From: Curtobacterium sp. VKM Ac-2865 | Lineage (GTDB): Bacteria; Actinomycetota; Actinomycetes; Actinomycetales; Microbacteriaceae | Length of the DNA: 64,000 nt | Assembly (NCBI RefSeq): GCF_015350905.1 | Contig: NZ_JADKRZ010000006.1 | Span: forward strand, 62,001-126,000 | Direction: 5' to 3' | In this document: piece after piece, positions 8,639 to 16,563 of the stretch | How the letters are laid out: each line of letters starts with the position of its first letter | How positions within the stretch are numbered: position 1 is the stretch's first letter | Translations under genes and position numbers: made by a program | The notes under the pieces: model-generated | What the model was told of the DNA's origin: nothing | Databases searched by the model: none | What the model saw: the letters and a program-made list of their open reading frames with translations, nothing else

Positions 8639-9824
8639 GAGCGCCCATGAGGTGCTCGAGCGCGAGCTGCTGCAGCCGGACGAAGCCGAAGCCCTTGCCG
8701 CCGAAGTAGGCGTCGGCGTCGAAGTCCTCGTACGCGGAACGGTCGGCGAGGAACGCGTCGTACGTCTCGCCCTCGTTGAGCGTCGGCGTGCTCAGCTCGG
8801 GGACCTTGGAGGCCTCGAGCGCTGCCTGGACCTCGGGGTCGGCGCGGAAGGCCTGCGCGCGCTCCTTGAGGAGCAGGTACATGCGCATGTTCGCGGCCGC
8901 GGAGTCCCAGACACCGGAGAAGTCCTCGGTGCGGCTCGGCTTGTAGTCGAAGTGGCGCGGGCCGTCGTACGCGACGCCGCCCTGGGGGGAGCCGTGCTCG
9001 AGCAGGTCGACCAGCGAGAACGCGTTCTGCAGGTCGCCGTGACCGAAGACGAGGTCCTGGTCGTACTTGATGCCGCGCTGACCGTTGAGGTCGATGTGGA
9101 AGAGCTTGCCCGAGTAGAGCGCCTGGGCGATGCCGGCCGTGAAGTTCAGGCCCGCCATCTGCTCGTGGCCGACCTCGGGGTTCACGCCGAAGAGCTCGGG
9201 GCGCTCGAGCGTGTCGATGAAGGCGATCGCGTGGCCGAGCGTCGGCAGCAGGATGTCGCCGCGGGGCTCGTTCGGCTTCGGCTCGATCGCGAACCGGATG
9301 TCGTAGCCCTTGTCGGTGACGTACTGCGCGAGCAGGTCGACCGACTCCTTGTAGCGGGAGAGCGCGGCCTGCACGTCCTTGGCGGCGTCGTACTCGGCGC
9401 CCTCGCGGCCACCCCACATGACGAACGTCTTCGCGCCGAGCTCGGCGGCGAGGTCGACGTTGCGGAAGACCTTGCGGAGCGCGAACCGACGGACCTGCCG
9501 GTCGTTCGAGGTGAAGCCGCCGTCCTTGAAGACCGGGGCGGAGAAGAGGTTGGTCGTGACCATCGGCACGATGATGCCGGTGGACTCGAGCGCGCCCTTG
9601 AGGCGGTCGATCTGCTTCTGTCGTTCGGCGTCGGTCGAACCGAACGCGAACAGGTCGTCGTCGTGGAAGGTGAGGCCGTAGGCCCCGAGCTCGTCGAGCT
9701 TCTCGACCCCCTCGACCACGTCGAGCGGGGGTCGTGTCGGACCGCCGAAGGGGTCCGAGCCGTTGTATCCGATGGTCCAGAGACCGAAGGAGAACTTGTC
9801 TTCGCGGGTGGGCGTCGTCGCCAT
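8631..9824 (-). CDS. xylA: Xylose isomerase
   Basis: A 397-residue TIM-barrel enzyme converting D-xylose to D-xylulose. The catalytic His is in [12 protein letters not shown] near residue 53, and the metal ligands are in [24 protein letters not shown] and [16 protein letters not shown], all characteristic of the actinobacterial class I enzyme, whose length of about 390 residues matches. It is the first gene of the xylA-xylB unit, divergent from a Gfo/Idh/MocA gene; the intergenic region carries a -35/-10 pair whose -10 lies in an ATGTTG-N7-CAACAT dyad, so it is probably repressed by a sugar-responsive regulator such as the ROK protein at 13989. Confidence 0.97.
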   Translation of the reverse strand: MATTPTREDKFSFGLWTIGYNGSDPFGGPTRPPLDVVEGVEKLDELGAYGLTFHDDDLFAFGSTDAERQKQIDRLKGALESTGIIVPMVTTNLFSAPVFKDGGFTSNDRQVRRFALRKVFRNVDLAAELGAKTFVMWGGREGAEYDAAKDVQAALSRYKESVDLLAQYVTDKGYDIRFAIEPKPNEPRGDILLPTLGHAIAFIDTLERPELFGVNPEVGHEQMAGLNFTAGIAQALYSGKLFHIDLNGQRGIKYDQDLVFGHGDLQNAFSLVDLLEHGSPQGGVAYDGPRHFDYKPSRTEDFSGVWDSAAANMRMYLLLKERAQAFRADPEVQAALEASKVPELSTPTLNEGETYDAFLADRSAYEDFDADAYFGGKGFGFVRLQQLALEHLMGARG

Positions 9825-9852
9825 GGTGTGTCACCGTTCGTCGTCGAACAAA

Positions 9853-9895
9853 ATGTTGCCGCGCCCAACATAAGCGGTAGGGTGGATCGTGGCAA
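9853..9895. promoter_or_regulatory. Divergent xylA / oxidoreductase promoters with shared operator
   Basis: For xylA the minus strand has TTGCCA (plus 9890-9895), a 17-bp spacer and TATGTT (plus 9867-9872). For the rightward gene TTGCCG (9856-9861), 16 bp and TAGGGT (9878-9883) are present. The dyad ATGTTG (9853-9858) / CAACAT (9866-9871), separated by 7 bp, covers the xylA -10 and the rightward -35, so one bound protein would block both. Regulator identity is inferred, not seen. Confidence 0.55.
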
Positions 9896-9921
9896 GGACG
9901 TGATCGCAAAGGAGCGAACGG

Positions 9922-11103
9922 ATGGCACGCAGACCCCTCCGGGTGGCGATGATCGGGCACGGCTTCATGGGAGCCGCGCATTCACAGGCGTGGCGGACCG
10001 TGCCCAGGTTCTTCGACCTCGACGCCGAACCCGAGATGACCGTGGTCGTCGGACGTGACCCCGACCGGACCGAGGCAGCCCGGGTGCAGTACGGCTGGCA
10101 GCGCGCCTCGACCGACTGGCGTGCCGTCGTGGCCGACCCCGACGTCGACGTGGTCGACATCGTGTCGCCCGGCTCGTCGCACGTCGAGATCGCGATCGCC
10201 GCGCTGCAGGCCGGCAAGCACGTGCTCTGCGAGAAGCCCCTCGCCAACACCGTCGCCGAGGCCGAGGCGATGGTCGACGCAGCCCGCGCGGCGCGCGAGC
10301 ACGGCGTCCGCGCGATGGTCGGGTTCAGCTACCGCCGCGTGCCGGCGATCGCGTTCGCGCGGCAGCTGGTGCAGGACGGGAGGATCGGGACGGTCCGCCA
10401 GGTCCGCGCGCTGTACCTGCAGGACTGGTTGACCGACGAGGAGGGCCCGATGACGTGGCGCCTCGACAAGGCGCTCGCCGGGTCCGGCTCGCTCGGCGAC
10501 ATCGGTGCGCACGCGATCGACCTCGCCGAACACGTGACCGGCGCACAGCTGTCCACCGTCTCCGGCACGCTCGAGACCTTCGTGCACGAACGCCCGCTGC
10601 TCGGCGAGGGCGTGGGACTCTCCGGCACGGCGTCGACCGAACGCGGGCAGGTCACCGTCGACGACGCGGCGTTCTTCCTCGGACGCCTGACCGGTGGCCG
10701 CGCGGACGGTGCGATCGGCACCTTCGAGGCCACCCGCTACGCGACCGGCCGGAAGAACGGGCTGACGCTCGAGGTCTCGGGGTCCACCGGAGCGATCCAG
10801 TTCGACCTGGAGTCGATGAACGAGCTCCGTCTGTACGAGTCGTCCGCACCCGCGGGCGAGCAGGGCTTCCGCCGCATCCTCGTCACCGAGCCCGAACACC
10901 CCTACATGGCGGCCTGGTGGCCGACGGGACACCTGATCGGGTACGAGCACACCTTCAGCCACCAGGTGAAGGACCTGGTCGACGCCATCACGAGCGGCAC
11001 CGACCCCTCGCCGTCGTTCGAGGACGGCCTGCACGTGCAGCGCGTGCTCGACGCCGTCGAACGCAGCGCCGCCGACGGCAGCAGCTGGACGGCCATCCCG
11101 TGA
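9922..11103 (+). CDS. Gfo/Idh/MocA family oxidoreductase
   Basis: A 393-residue NAD(P)-dependent sugar oxidoreductase. The Rossmann motif MIGHGFMGAAHS is at the N-terminus and the family EKPL motif in HVLCEKPLANTVAEAE; a C-terminal alpha/beta substrate domain follows. These enzymes oxidise or reduce sugar hydroxyls, often giving 3-keto sugars. AAAGGAG precedes ATG 9922. It opens a six-gene rightward operon (oxidoreductase, ThuA-like, oxidoreductase, isomerase, ROK regulator, dehydrogenase) and is divergent from xylA. The true sugar is unknown. Confidence 0.88.
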   Translation: MARRPLRVAMIGHGFMGAAHSQAWRTVPRFFDLDAEPEMTVVVGRDPDRTEAARVQYGWQRASTDWRAVVADPDVDVVDIVSPGSSHVEIAIAALQAGKHVLCEKPLANTVAEAEAMVDAARAAREHGVRAMVGFSYRRVPAIAFARQLVQDGRIGTVRQVRALYLQDWLTDEEGPMTWRLDKALAGSGSLGDIGAHAIDLAEHVTGAQLSTVSGTLETFVHERPLLGEGVGLSGTASTERGQVTVDDAAFFLGRLTGGRADGAIGTFEATRYATGRKNGLTLEVSGSTGAIQFDLESMNELRLYESSAPAGEQGFRRILVTEPEHPYMAAWWPTGHLIGYEHTFSHQVKDLVDAITSGTDPSPSFEDGLHVQRVLDAVERSAADGSSWTAIP

Positions 11104-11174
11104 CCGACGACACGACCGAGACCGCCGACACGACCGGGAACGACCCCACGACCTCAGCCCACCAGGAGGGCACC

Positions 11175-11867
11175 ATGGCACGCCACGCACTCGTCGTCCG
11201 CGGAGGATGGGACGGACACCAGCCCGTCGAGACCACGGACGTCTTCATCCCGTTCCTCCGCGACAACGGCTTCGGCGTCCGCGTCGAGGACTCCACCGCC
11301 GTGTACGCCGACGACGCCGTGATGGCGGAGGTCGACCTGGTCGTGCAGGTCAACACGATGACGACCATCGCCGACGACGAGTTCGCCGGCCTGCAGCGCG
11401 CGGTCCTCGCCGGCACCGGGCTCGCCGGATGGCACGGCGGCATCGCGGACGCCTACCGCAACAACGCGGACTACCTGCACATGATCGGCGGCCAGTTCGC
11501 CCACCACGCGGGCAAGCACCCCGACGAGCGCATCGGCGAGCAGTCCGACAACTACGTGCCGTACACCGTGCACATGACCGACCTCGGCCACGAGCACCCG
11601 ATCACCCAGGGCATCGAGGACTTCGACCTGGTCACCGAGCAGTACTGGGTGCTCAGCGACGAGTACAACGACGTCCTCGCGACCACGACACAGGACGCCC
11701 GTCCGTGGGACGCCTGGAACCGCCCGGTCACCGCGCCGGCGATCTGGACCCGCCAGTGGGGGAAGGGCCGCGTGTTCGTCTCCGCCCCCGGACACCGGGT
11801 GGAGATCGTCGAGTCGCAGCCGGTCCGCACCATCATCGAGAGGGGACTCCTGTGGGCAGCACGATGA
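11175..11867 (+). CDS. ThuA domain-containing protein
   Basis: A 230-residue ThuA-like protein with a class I glutamine-amidotransferase-like fold. Visible family segments are GWHGGIADAYRNN, FAHHAGKHP and the ending QWGKGRVFVSAPGH. ThuA acts with the oxidoreductase ThuB in trehalose and maltitol use in Sinorhizobium, where the pair yields 3-keto sugars; here it sits between two Gfo/Idh/MocA genes, which fits the same kind of job. ATG 11175 is chosen for its strong AGGAGG; a GTG at 11100 overlapping the previous stop would add a 25-residue Thr/Asp-rich extension and cannot be excluded. Its stop overlaps the next gene. Confidence 0.85.
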   Translation: MARHALVVRGGWDGHQPVETTDVFIPFLRDNGFGVRVEDSTAVYADDAVMAEVDLVVQVNTMTTIADDEFAGLQRAVLAGTGLAGWHGGIADAYRNNADYLHMIGGQFAHHAGKHPDERIGEQSDNYVPYTVHMTDLGHEHPITQGIEDFDLVTEQYWVLSDEYNDVLATTTQDARPWDAWNRPVTAPAIWTRQWGKGRVFVSAPGHRVEIVESQPVRTIIERGLLWAAR

Positions 11868-12949
11868 ACGTCGGCATGGTCGGCGTCGGGAACATCAGCA
11901 AGCAGTACCTCGAGCACTTCCCGGGGCTGTCGAACCTCCGCCTGACCGCGGTCGCCGACCTCGACACCGAGCGTGCCGCGGCCGTCGCTGCCGAGCAGGG
12001 CGTCCTGGCGCTCGGCGTCGACGAGCTCCTGGCCCACGACGACGTCGACGTGGTCCTCAACCTGACGATCCCGGCCGCGCACGCCGACGTCGCGGCCCGG
12101 GCGCTCGCCGCGGGCAAGCACGTCTACGGCGAGAAGCCCCTCGCGCTCTCGACGGCCGAGGCCGCCCCCGTGCTCGAGCAGGCACGTGCCGCCGGGCTCC
12201 GGGTCGGCAGCGCGCCCGACACCGTCCTCGGCACGGGGATCCAGACCGCCAGGGCCGCGCTCGACGACGGCCTGATCGGCACCCCGCTCGGCGCCGCGGT
12301 GTCGTGGAGCGCCCCGGGCCACGAGCTCTGGCACCCGGCACCCGGCTTCTACTACCAGCCGGGCGGCGGTCCGCTCCTCGACATGGGCCCGTACTACCTG
12401 ACCAGCCTCGTCACGTTCTTCGGCCCGGTCGTCCGCGTCAGCGGCAGCACGACACGCTCCACCCGTGAGCGCACCGTCGCCACCGGCCCCGCCGCCGGCA
12501 CCGTGCTGCCCGTCGACGTCGACACCCACGTCGTCGCGATCCTCGAGCACGAGGGCGGCGTGGTCTCCACCGTGACGCTGTCGTTCGAGGTCTGGGCGAC
12601 GCAGAGCCCGCTCTTCGAGGTGTACGGCACGGCCGGCACCCTCGAGGTGGCCGACCCGAACCGGTTCTCCGACCCGGTGCGCATCGCCACCGCTGACGAC
12701 CGCGACTGGCGCGAGCTGCCGGTGGGCGCCGGGTACCAGGACGCGGGCCGCGGCTTCGGACTGTCCGACCTGGCCCGCGCCGTCGAGACGGACCGCGAGA
12801 ACCGGGCCTCCGGCGACCTCGCGTTCCACGTCCTCGACGTGATGGAGGCGATCACCACCGCCGGCCGCGACCACACCGTCGTCACCGTCGGTTCGCGTGT
12901 CGACCGACCGGCCCCGGTGGCCGCCGGCTCCCGACCGGAGTCCTGGTGA
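11852..12949 (+). CDS. Gfo/Idh/MocA family oxidoreductase
   Basis: A 365-residue NAD(P)-dependent oxidoreductase with the Rossmann motif [10 protein letters not shown] at the N-terminus and EKPL in [18 protein letters not shown] 11852 is preferred because GAGAGGGGA precedes it at good spacing; the ATG at 11864, which overlaps the ThuA stop as ATGA, is the alternative and gives 361 residues. It is the second dehydrogenase of the ThuA-containing operon. Two different oxidoreductases of this family in one operon usually handle successive steps or the reverse reduction of a keto sugar. Its end overlaps the following isomerase gene (GTGA). Confidence 0.86.
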   Translation: MGSTMNVGMVGVGNISKQYLEHFPGLSNLRLTAVADLDTERAAAVAAEQGVLALGVDELLAHDDVDVVLNLTIPAAHADVAARALAAGKHVYGEKPLALSTAEAAPVLEQARAAGLRVGSAPDTVLGTGIQTARAALDDGLIGTPLGAAVSWSAPGHELWHPAPGFYYQPGGGPLLDMGPYYLTSLVTFFGPVVRVSGSTTRSTRERTVATGPAAGTVLPVDVDTHVVAILEHEGGVVSTVTLSFEVWATQSPLFEVYGTAGTLEVADPNRFSDPVRIATADDRDWRELPVGAGYQDAGRGFGLSDLARAVETDRENRASGDLAFHVLDVMEAITTAGRDHTVVTVGSRVDRPAPVAAGSRPESW

Positions 12950-13980
12950 GCGCCGTGGCGGACGCGGGGCGAGCCTCCCGTCCGGTCACGCTGTTCACCG
13001 GACAGTGGGCCGACCTGCCGTTCGAGGAGGTCGCACGACTGGCCGGGGAGTGGGGCTACGACGGCCTGGAGATCGCCTGCTGGGGCGACCACCTCGACGT
13101 CCGGCGTGCCGCGACGGACCCGGAGTACGTCGCCGACCGGCAGCGGATCCTGCGCGAGAACGGCCTGGGCGTCTGGACGATCGCGAACCACCTGGTCGGC
13201 CAGGCCGTGTGCGACGACCCGATCGACGCCAGGCACGAGGACATCGTCCCGCCGCGGGTGTGGGGTGACGGCGACCCGGAGGGCGTCCGCCAGCGCGCCG
13301 CCGAGGAGCTGCAGTGGACGGCCCGTGCGGCCGCCGCACTCGGCGTCGACACCGTCACCGGGTTCTCCGGGTCCTCGATCTGGAAGACCGTCGCCGGGTT
13401 CCCGCCCGTGCCACCGGCGATGATCGACGCCGGGTACCAGGACTTCCACGACCGCTGGTCGCCGATCCTCGACGTGTTCGAGGAGGTGGGCGTCCGGTTC
13501 GCGCTCGAGGTCCACCCCTCCGAGATCGCCTACGACTACTGGACGGCTGCGCGGACCCTCGAGGTCTTCGCCGACCGCCCCGCGTTCGGCTTCAACTTCG
13601 ACCCGTCGCACTTCGTCTGGCAGGACCTCGACCCCGCCGCCTTCCTGCTCGACTTCGCCGACCGGGTGTACCACGTGCACTGCAAGGAGTCGGTGAAGCA
13701 GCTCGACGGCCGCAACGGACGCCTCGGCAGCCACCTGCCGTGGGGCGACCCGCGCCGGGGCTGGGACTTCGTCACCGCCGGGCACGGGGACGTGCCCTGG
13801 GAGCGGGTGTTCCGCGTGCTGAACCACATCGGGTACACCGGGCCGACCAGTGTCGAGTGGGAGGACGCCGGCATGGACCGGCTCGTCGGCGGGCCCGAGG
13901 CGCTGGCGTTCGTGCGGCGGCTCGGCACCATCGCGCCGCCCGACGCCTCGTTCGACGCTGCCTTCTCCAGGTCGCGCTGA
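12946..13980 (+). CDS. Sugar phosphate isomerase/epimerase (TIM barrel)
   Basis: A 344-residue xylose-isomerase-like / AP-endonuclease-2 family TIM barrel. Metal-ligand-bearing strands are visible as [10 protein letters not shown] (Glu), FNFDPSHF (Asp, His), VYHVHCKES (His) and SVEWEDAG (Glu). Members isomerise or epimerise sugars, including keto-sugar intermediates made by Gfo/Idh/MocA enzymes. The GTG start overlaps the previous stop and has GGAG upstream. Oddly, codons 5-14 ([10 protein letters not shown]) are encoded by 28 bases identical to an intergenic hairpin repeat near 18195, so the N-terminus appears partly built from a repeat arm. Confidence 0.85.
   Translation: MSAVADAGRASRPVTLFTGQWADLPFEEVARLAGEWGYDGLEIACWGDHLDVRRAATDPEYVADRQRILRENGLGVWTIANHLVGQAVCDDPIDARHEDIVPPRVWGDGDPEGVRQRAAEELQWTARAAAALGVDTVTGFSGSSIWKTVAGFPPVPPAMIDAGYQDFHDRWSPILDVFEEVGVRFALEVHPSEIAYDYWTAARTLEVFADRPAFGFNFDPSHFVWQDLDPAAFLLDFADRVYHVHCKESVKQLDGRNGRLGSHLPWGDPRRGWDFVTAGHGDVPWERVFRVLNHIGYTGPTSVEWEDAGMDRLVGGPEALAFVRRLGTIAPPDASFDAAFSRSR
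12959..12986 (+). repeat. Half of the palindromic repeat inside a coding region
   Basis: These 28 bases are identical to 18195-18222, the right half of the intergenic palindrome upstream of glmU. Here they form the first codons of the TIM-barrel isomerase gene. Confidence 0.8.
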
Positions 13981-13988
13981 GGCCCCGC

Positions 13989-15407
13989 GTGCCGATCGAC
14001 GTCCCCCGGCGGAACACCGCCCGCGTGCTCCGCATCGTCCACGAGGACGGTCCGCTCACTCGGGCCGACCTCACCCGCCTGACCGGCCTGAACCGCTCGA
14101 CCACCCTGGCGCTGGTCGGGGAGCTCGTCGACCTCGGGCTGGTGGGGGAGGACCTGGACGGCGGGACGGGCGGGGGTGCGGGCGACATGCCTGCGTCCGG
14201 CACCGGCCGTGGTCGCCCGAGCCCGACCGTCCGCGCCTCGGCCGACGTCGTCGCGGCAGCGGTCACCGTGGAGATCGACGCCGTCACGGTGGCGCTGGTC
14301 GGCCTCGACGGCTCCATCCGCGTGCGCGTCACCGAGCACACCGCCGACCGGCCCACCGCTCGGGAGGCCGTCCGACTCGTGGCGGCCCTGCTCGACGGCC
14401 TGCACGACGACCTCGTCGGCCTGCGCCTGGTCGGCATCGGCGTCGCGATCCCCGGCACGGTCCGTGTCGAGGACGGCCTGGTCCGCTACGCCCCGCACCT
14501 CGGCTGGCGCGACGAGCCCTTCGCCGAACCCCTCGCCGCCGCCACCGGTCACCCCGTCCGGGTCGCGAACGACGCCAACCTCGGCGCGCGGGCAGAGCAC
14601 CTGTACGGCAGCGGCCGGGGCGTCCGCGACCTCATCTACCTCAACGGCGGCGCGAGCGGCATCGGTGGGGGCGTGATCAGCGCCGGTCGACCACTCAGCG
14701 GCGCCGACGGGTACGCGGGCGAGATGGGCCACACCTTCGTCGCGGCGAACGGCATCCGCTGCCACTGCGGTGCGATCGGGTGCCTGGAGACCGAGGCCTC
14801 CCGTGCAGCGCTCGTCGCCGTCACCGGGGTCCCGGCCGACGACCTGCAGGCGCTCGCGGCGGCGCTGGCCGGCGCCGCGGCGCGAGACGACGCGGCGCGA
14901 GACGCCGCCGCCGCGCGGGGCGACGCCGGGGCCCACGCCGACGGCACGCTCCCCGACGGGCCGTCCGCGGTCGCGCGCGTCGTCGACCGGCAGGTGGCGG
15001 CGCTGGCCACCGGGCTGCGCAACGCCATCCACACCGTGAACCCCGCGGTCGTCGTCCTCGGTGGGTTCCTCGGCGTGCTGCTCGGACACGTGGGCGACCG
15101 CATCGTCACCGCCGTGCGGGAGCAGTCGATGGCCGCCATGGCCGACCGCGTCCGCATCGTCCCCGCCGCCCTCGGTCGGGACGTCCTGCTCCGCGGAGCC
15201 GCCGAGATCGGCTTCCGCGACCTCCTCGACGACCCCACCCGGGTCGCCGACACCGACCCGACCCGGGTCGCCGACACCGACCCGACCCGGGTCGCCGACA
15301 CCGACCCGACCCGGGTCGCCGACACCGACCGGGTCCCCGACCCCGCCGCGGCCGACGGCACCCCCGCCGGTCGCGCCACCACGCACCAGAGAGCGAGCAC
15401 CGCATGA
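13989..15407 (+). CDS. ROK family transcriptional regulator (XylR/NagC type)
   Basis: A 472-residue regulator: an N-terminal winged helix (about residues 10-60, with LTRADLTRLTGLNRSTTLALVGEL), then the ROK sugar-kinase-like fold with the zinc motif CHCGAIGCLE and DANLGARAEHLYG. The normal ROK repressor length is near 400; the excess is in an Ala/Asp-rich insert and a C-terminal tail with four exact DPTRVADT octapeptides. GTG 13989 starts 8 nt after the previous stop. It is embedded in the sugar-oxidation operon and is the best candidate to bind the xylA/oxidoreductase divergent operator. Confidence 0.88.
   Translation: MPIDVPRRNTARVLRIVHEDGPLTRADLTRLTGLNRSTTLALVGELVDLGLVGEDLDGGTGGGAGDMPASGTGRGRPSPTVRASADVVAAAVTVEIDAVTVALVGLDGSIRVRVTEHTADRPTAREAVRLVAALLDGLHDDLVGLRLVGIGVAIPGTVRVEDGLVRYAPHLGWRDEPFAEPLAAATGHPVRVANDANLGARAEHLYGSGRGVRDLIYLNGGASGIGGGVISAGRPLSGADGYAGEMGHTFVAANGIRCHCGAIGCLETEASRAALVAVTGVPADDLQALAAALAGAAARDDAARDAAAARGDAGAHADGTLPDGPSAVARVVDRQVAALATGLRNAIHTVNPAVVVLGGFLGVLLGHVGDRIVTAVREQSMAAMADRVRIVPAALGRDVLLRGAAEIGFRDLLDDPTRVADTDPTRVADTDPTRVADTDPTRVADTDRVPDPAAADGTPAGRATTHQRASTA
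15231..15326 (+). repeat. Four tandem 24-bp repeats in the ROK gene
   Basis: Units 15231-15254, 15255-15278, 15279-15302 and 15303-15326 are identical except for one base in the first. The period is in frame and encodes DPTRVADT four times at the C-terminus. Such arrays change copy number easily by slippage. Confidence 0.95.
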
Positions 15408-16444
15408 GCACCACCGACACCCAGCGCGTCAGCGTCCTGCAGGGCCAGGACGCCCTCACGATCGAGGACCGCCCCGTCCCCGCCGTCGACCCCGGCGACG
15501 TGCTCGTCCAGGTCGCCGCGGTCGGCGTCTGCGGCTCCGACGTGCACTACTTCCGCCACGGCCGCATCGGCGACTTCGTCGTCGAGGAGCCCCTCGTCCT
15601 CGGCCACGAGCTCTCCGGCACGATCACCGCCGTCGGCGAGGGCGTCGACTCCGCCCGCATCGGGGAGCGCGTCGCCGTCGAGCCGCAGCGCCCCTGCCAC
15701 CGCTGCGCCCAGTGCCTGGCCGGCCGCTACAACCTGTGCCCGCACATGCGCTTCTACGCGACGCCGCCGGTCGACGGTGCGTTCGCCGAGTACGTCACGA
15801 TCGAGGCCGAGTTCGCGCACCCGCTGCCCGACTCCGTGTCGTTCGAGGCCGGCGCCCTCCTCGAACCGCTCTCCGTCGCCATCGCCGCGGTCCGCAAGGC
15901 GCGCATCGTCCCCGGGTCGTCGGTCCTCATCGCCGGCGCCGGTCCGATCGGCATCATCTGCGCGCAGACCGCCAAGGCCTTCGGCGCCAGCCGCATCGTG
16001 GTCAGCGACCTCGTCGCCGAGCGGCGTGAGCGGGCGCTGTCCTACGGCGCCACCGAGGTCGTCGACCCCACCGTCGTCTCCGTTGCGTCCGACATCGTGC
16101 CCGTCGACGCCTTCATCGACGCCAGTGGCGCACCCCGCGCGGTCTCCGACGGCATCAAGGCCGTGGGACCCGCCGGTGCCGCCGTCCTGGTCGGCCTCGG
16201 CAACTCGGAGATGACCCTGCCCGTCGAGCACATCCAGAACCTCGAGGTCACGGTCACCGGCATCTTCCGCTACACCGGCACGTGGCCGGTCGCGATCGAG
16301 CTGGTCGCCTCCGGCCAGATCGATCTCGACTCACTCGTCACGGGGCGCTTCGGCCTCGACGACGTGCGCGAGGCCCTCGAGAGCGACACCGACCCCGAGT
16401 CCCTGAAGTCCGTCGTCTACCCCGGCGGCGTCCCGACCGCCTGA
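15404..16444 (+). CDS. Zinc-dependent polyol/sugar alcohol dehydrogenase (MDR family)
   Basis: A 346-residue medium-chain dehydrogenase of the sorbitol/L-iditol/xylitol dehydrogenase type. Catalytic zinc residues are Cys43 (VCGSDVHYF), His68-Glu69 (LGHELSG); structural zinc cysteines are 98, 101, 104 and 112; the NAD site GAGPIG is near residue 176. It would interconvert a polyol and a ketose in the cytosol. The ATG overlaps the stop of the ROK gene (ATGA), and a strong 21-bp hairpin follows the stop, so it ends the operon starting at 9922. Xylitol is a plausible substrate given xylA/xylB next door, but the sequence cannot settle this. Confidence 0.88.
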   Translation: MSTTDTQRVSVLQGQDALTIEDRPVPAVDPGDVLVQVAAVGVCGSDVHYFRHGRIGDFVVEEPLVLGHELSGTITAVGEGVDSARIGERVAVEPQRPCHRCAQCLAGRYNLCPHMRFYATPPVDGAFAEYVTIEAEFAHPLPDSVSFEAGALLEPLSVAIAAVRKARIVPGSSVLIAGAGPIGIICAQTAKAFGASRIVVSDLVAERRERALSYGATEVVDPTVVSVASDIVPVDAFIDASGAPRAVSDGIKAVGPAGAAVLVGLGNSEMTLPVEHIQNLEVTVTGIFRYTGTWPVAIELVASGQIDLDSLVTGRFGLDDVREALESDTDPESLKSVVYPGGVPTA

Positions 16445-16461
16445 CGCGTAGCAGCCACCCA

Positions 16462-16507
16462 CCGGACGGGAGGCTCGGTGCCACCTGGCACCGAGCCTCC
16501 CGTCCGG
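16462..16507. terminator. 21-bp perfect hairpin (palindromic repeat family, copy A)
   Basis: Arms 16462-16482 and 16487-16507 are perfectly complementary around ACCT, 17 bp after the polyol dehydrogenase stop. It is well placed as a terminator but lacks a T-tract. The arms carry the core GGAGGCTCGGTGC shared with other hairpins in the window. Confidence 0.75.
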
Positions 16508-16551
16508 CACGCGCCCCGGACCGGGGCCACCCCCGCGCCACCGGGACGCGC

Positions 16552-16557
16552 TACGGT
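16552..16557 (+). promoter_or_regulatory. -10 box of the MFS gene (leaderless)
   Basis: TACGGT ends 6 nt before ATG 16564 and there is no Shine-Dalgarno sequence, consistent with a leaderless transcript. Confidence 0.4.
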
Positions 16558-16563
16558 TCGCGC

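Noticed and set aside
7079..10058. Long rightward open frames antisense to xylB and xylA
   Set aside because: They mirror conserved genes on the minus strand and encode biased Arg/Pro/Ala- or Val/Glu-rich sequence without family motifs.
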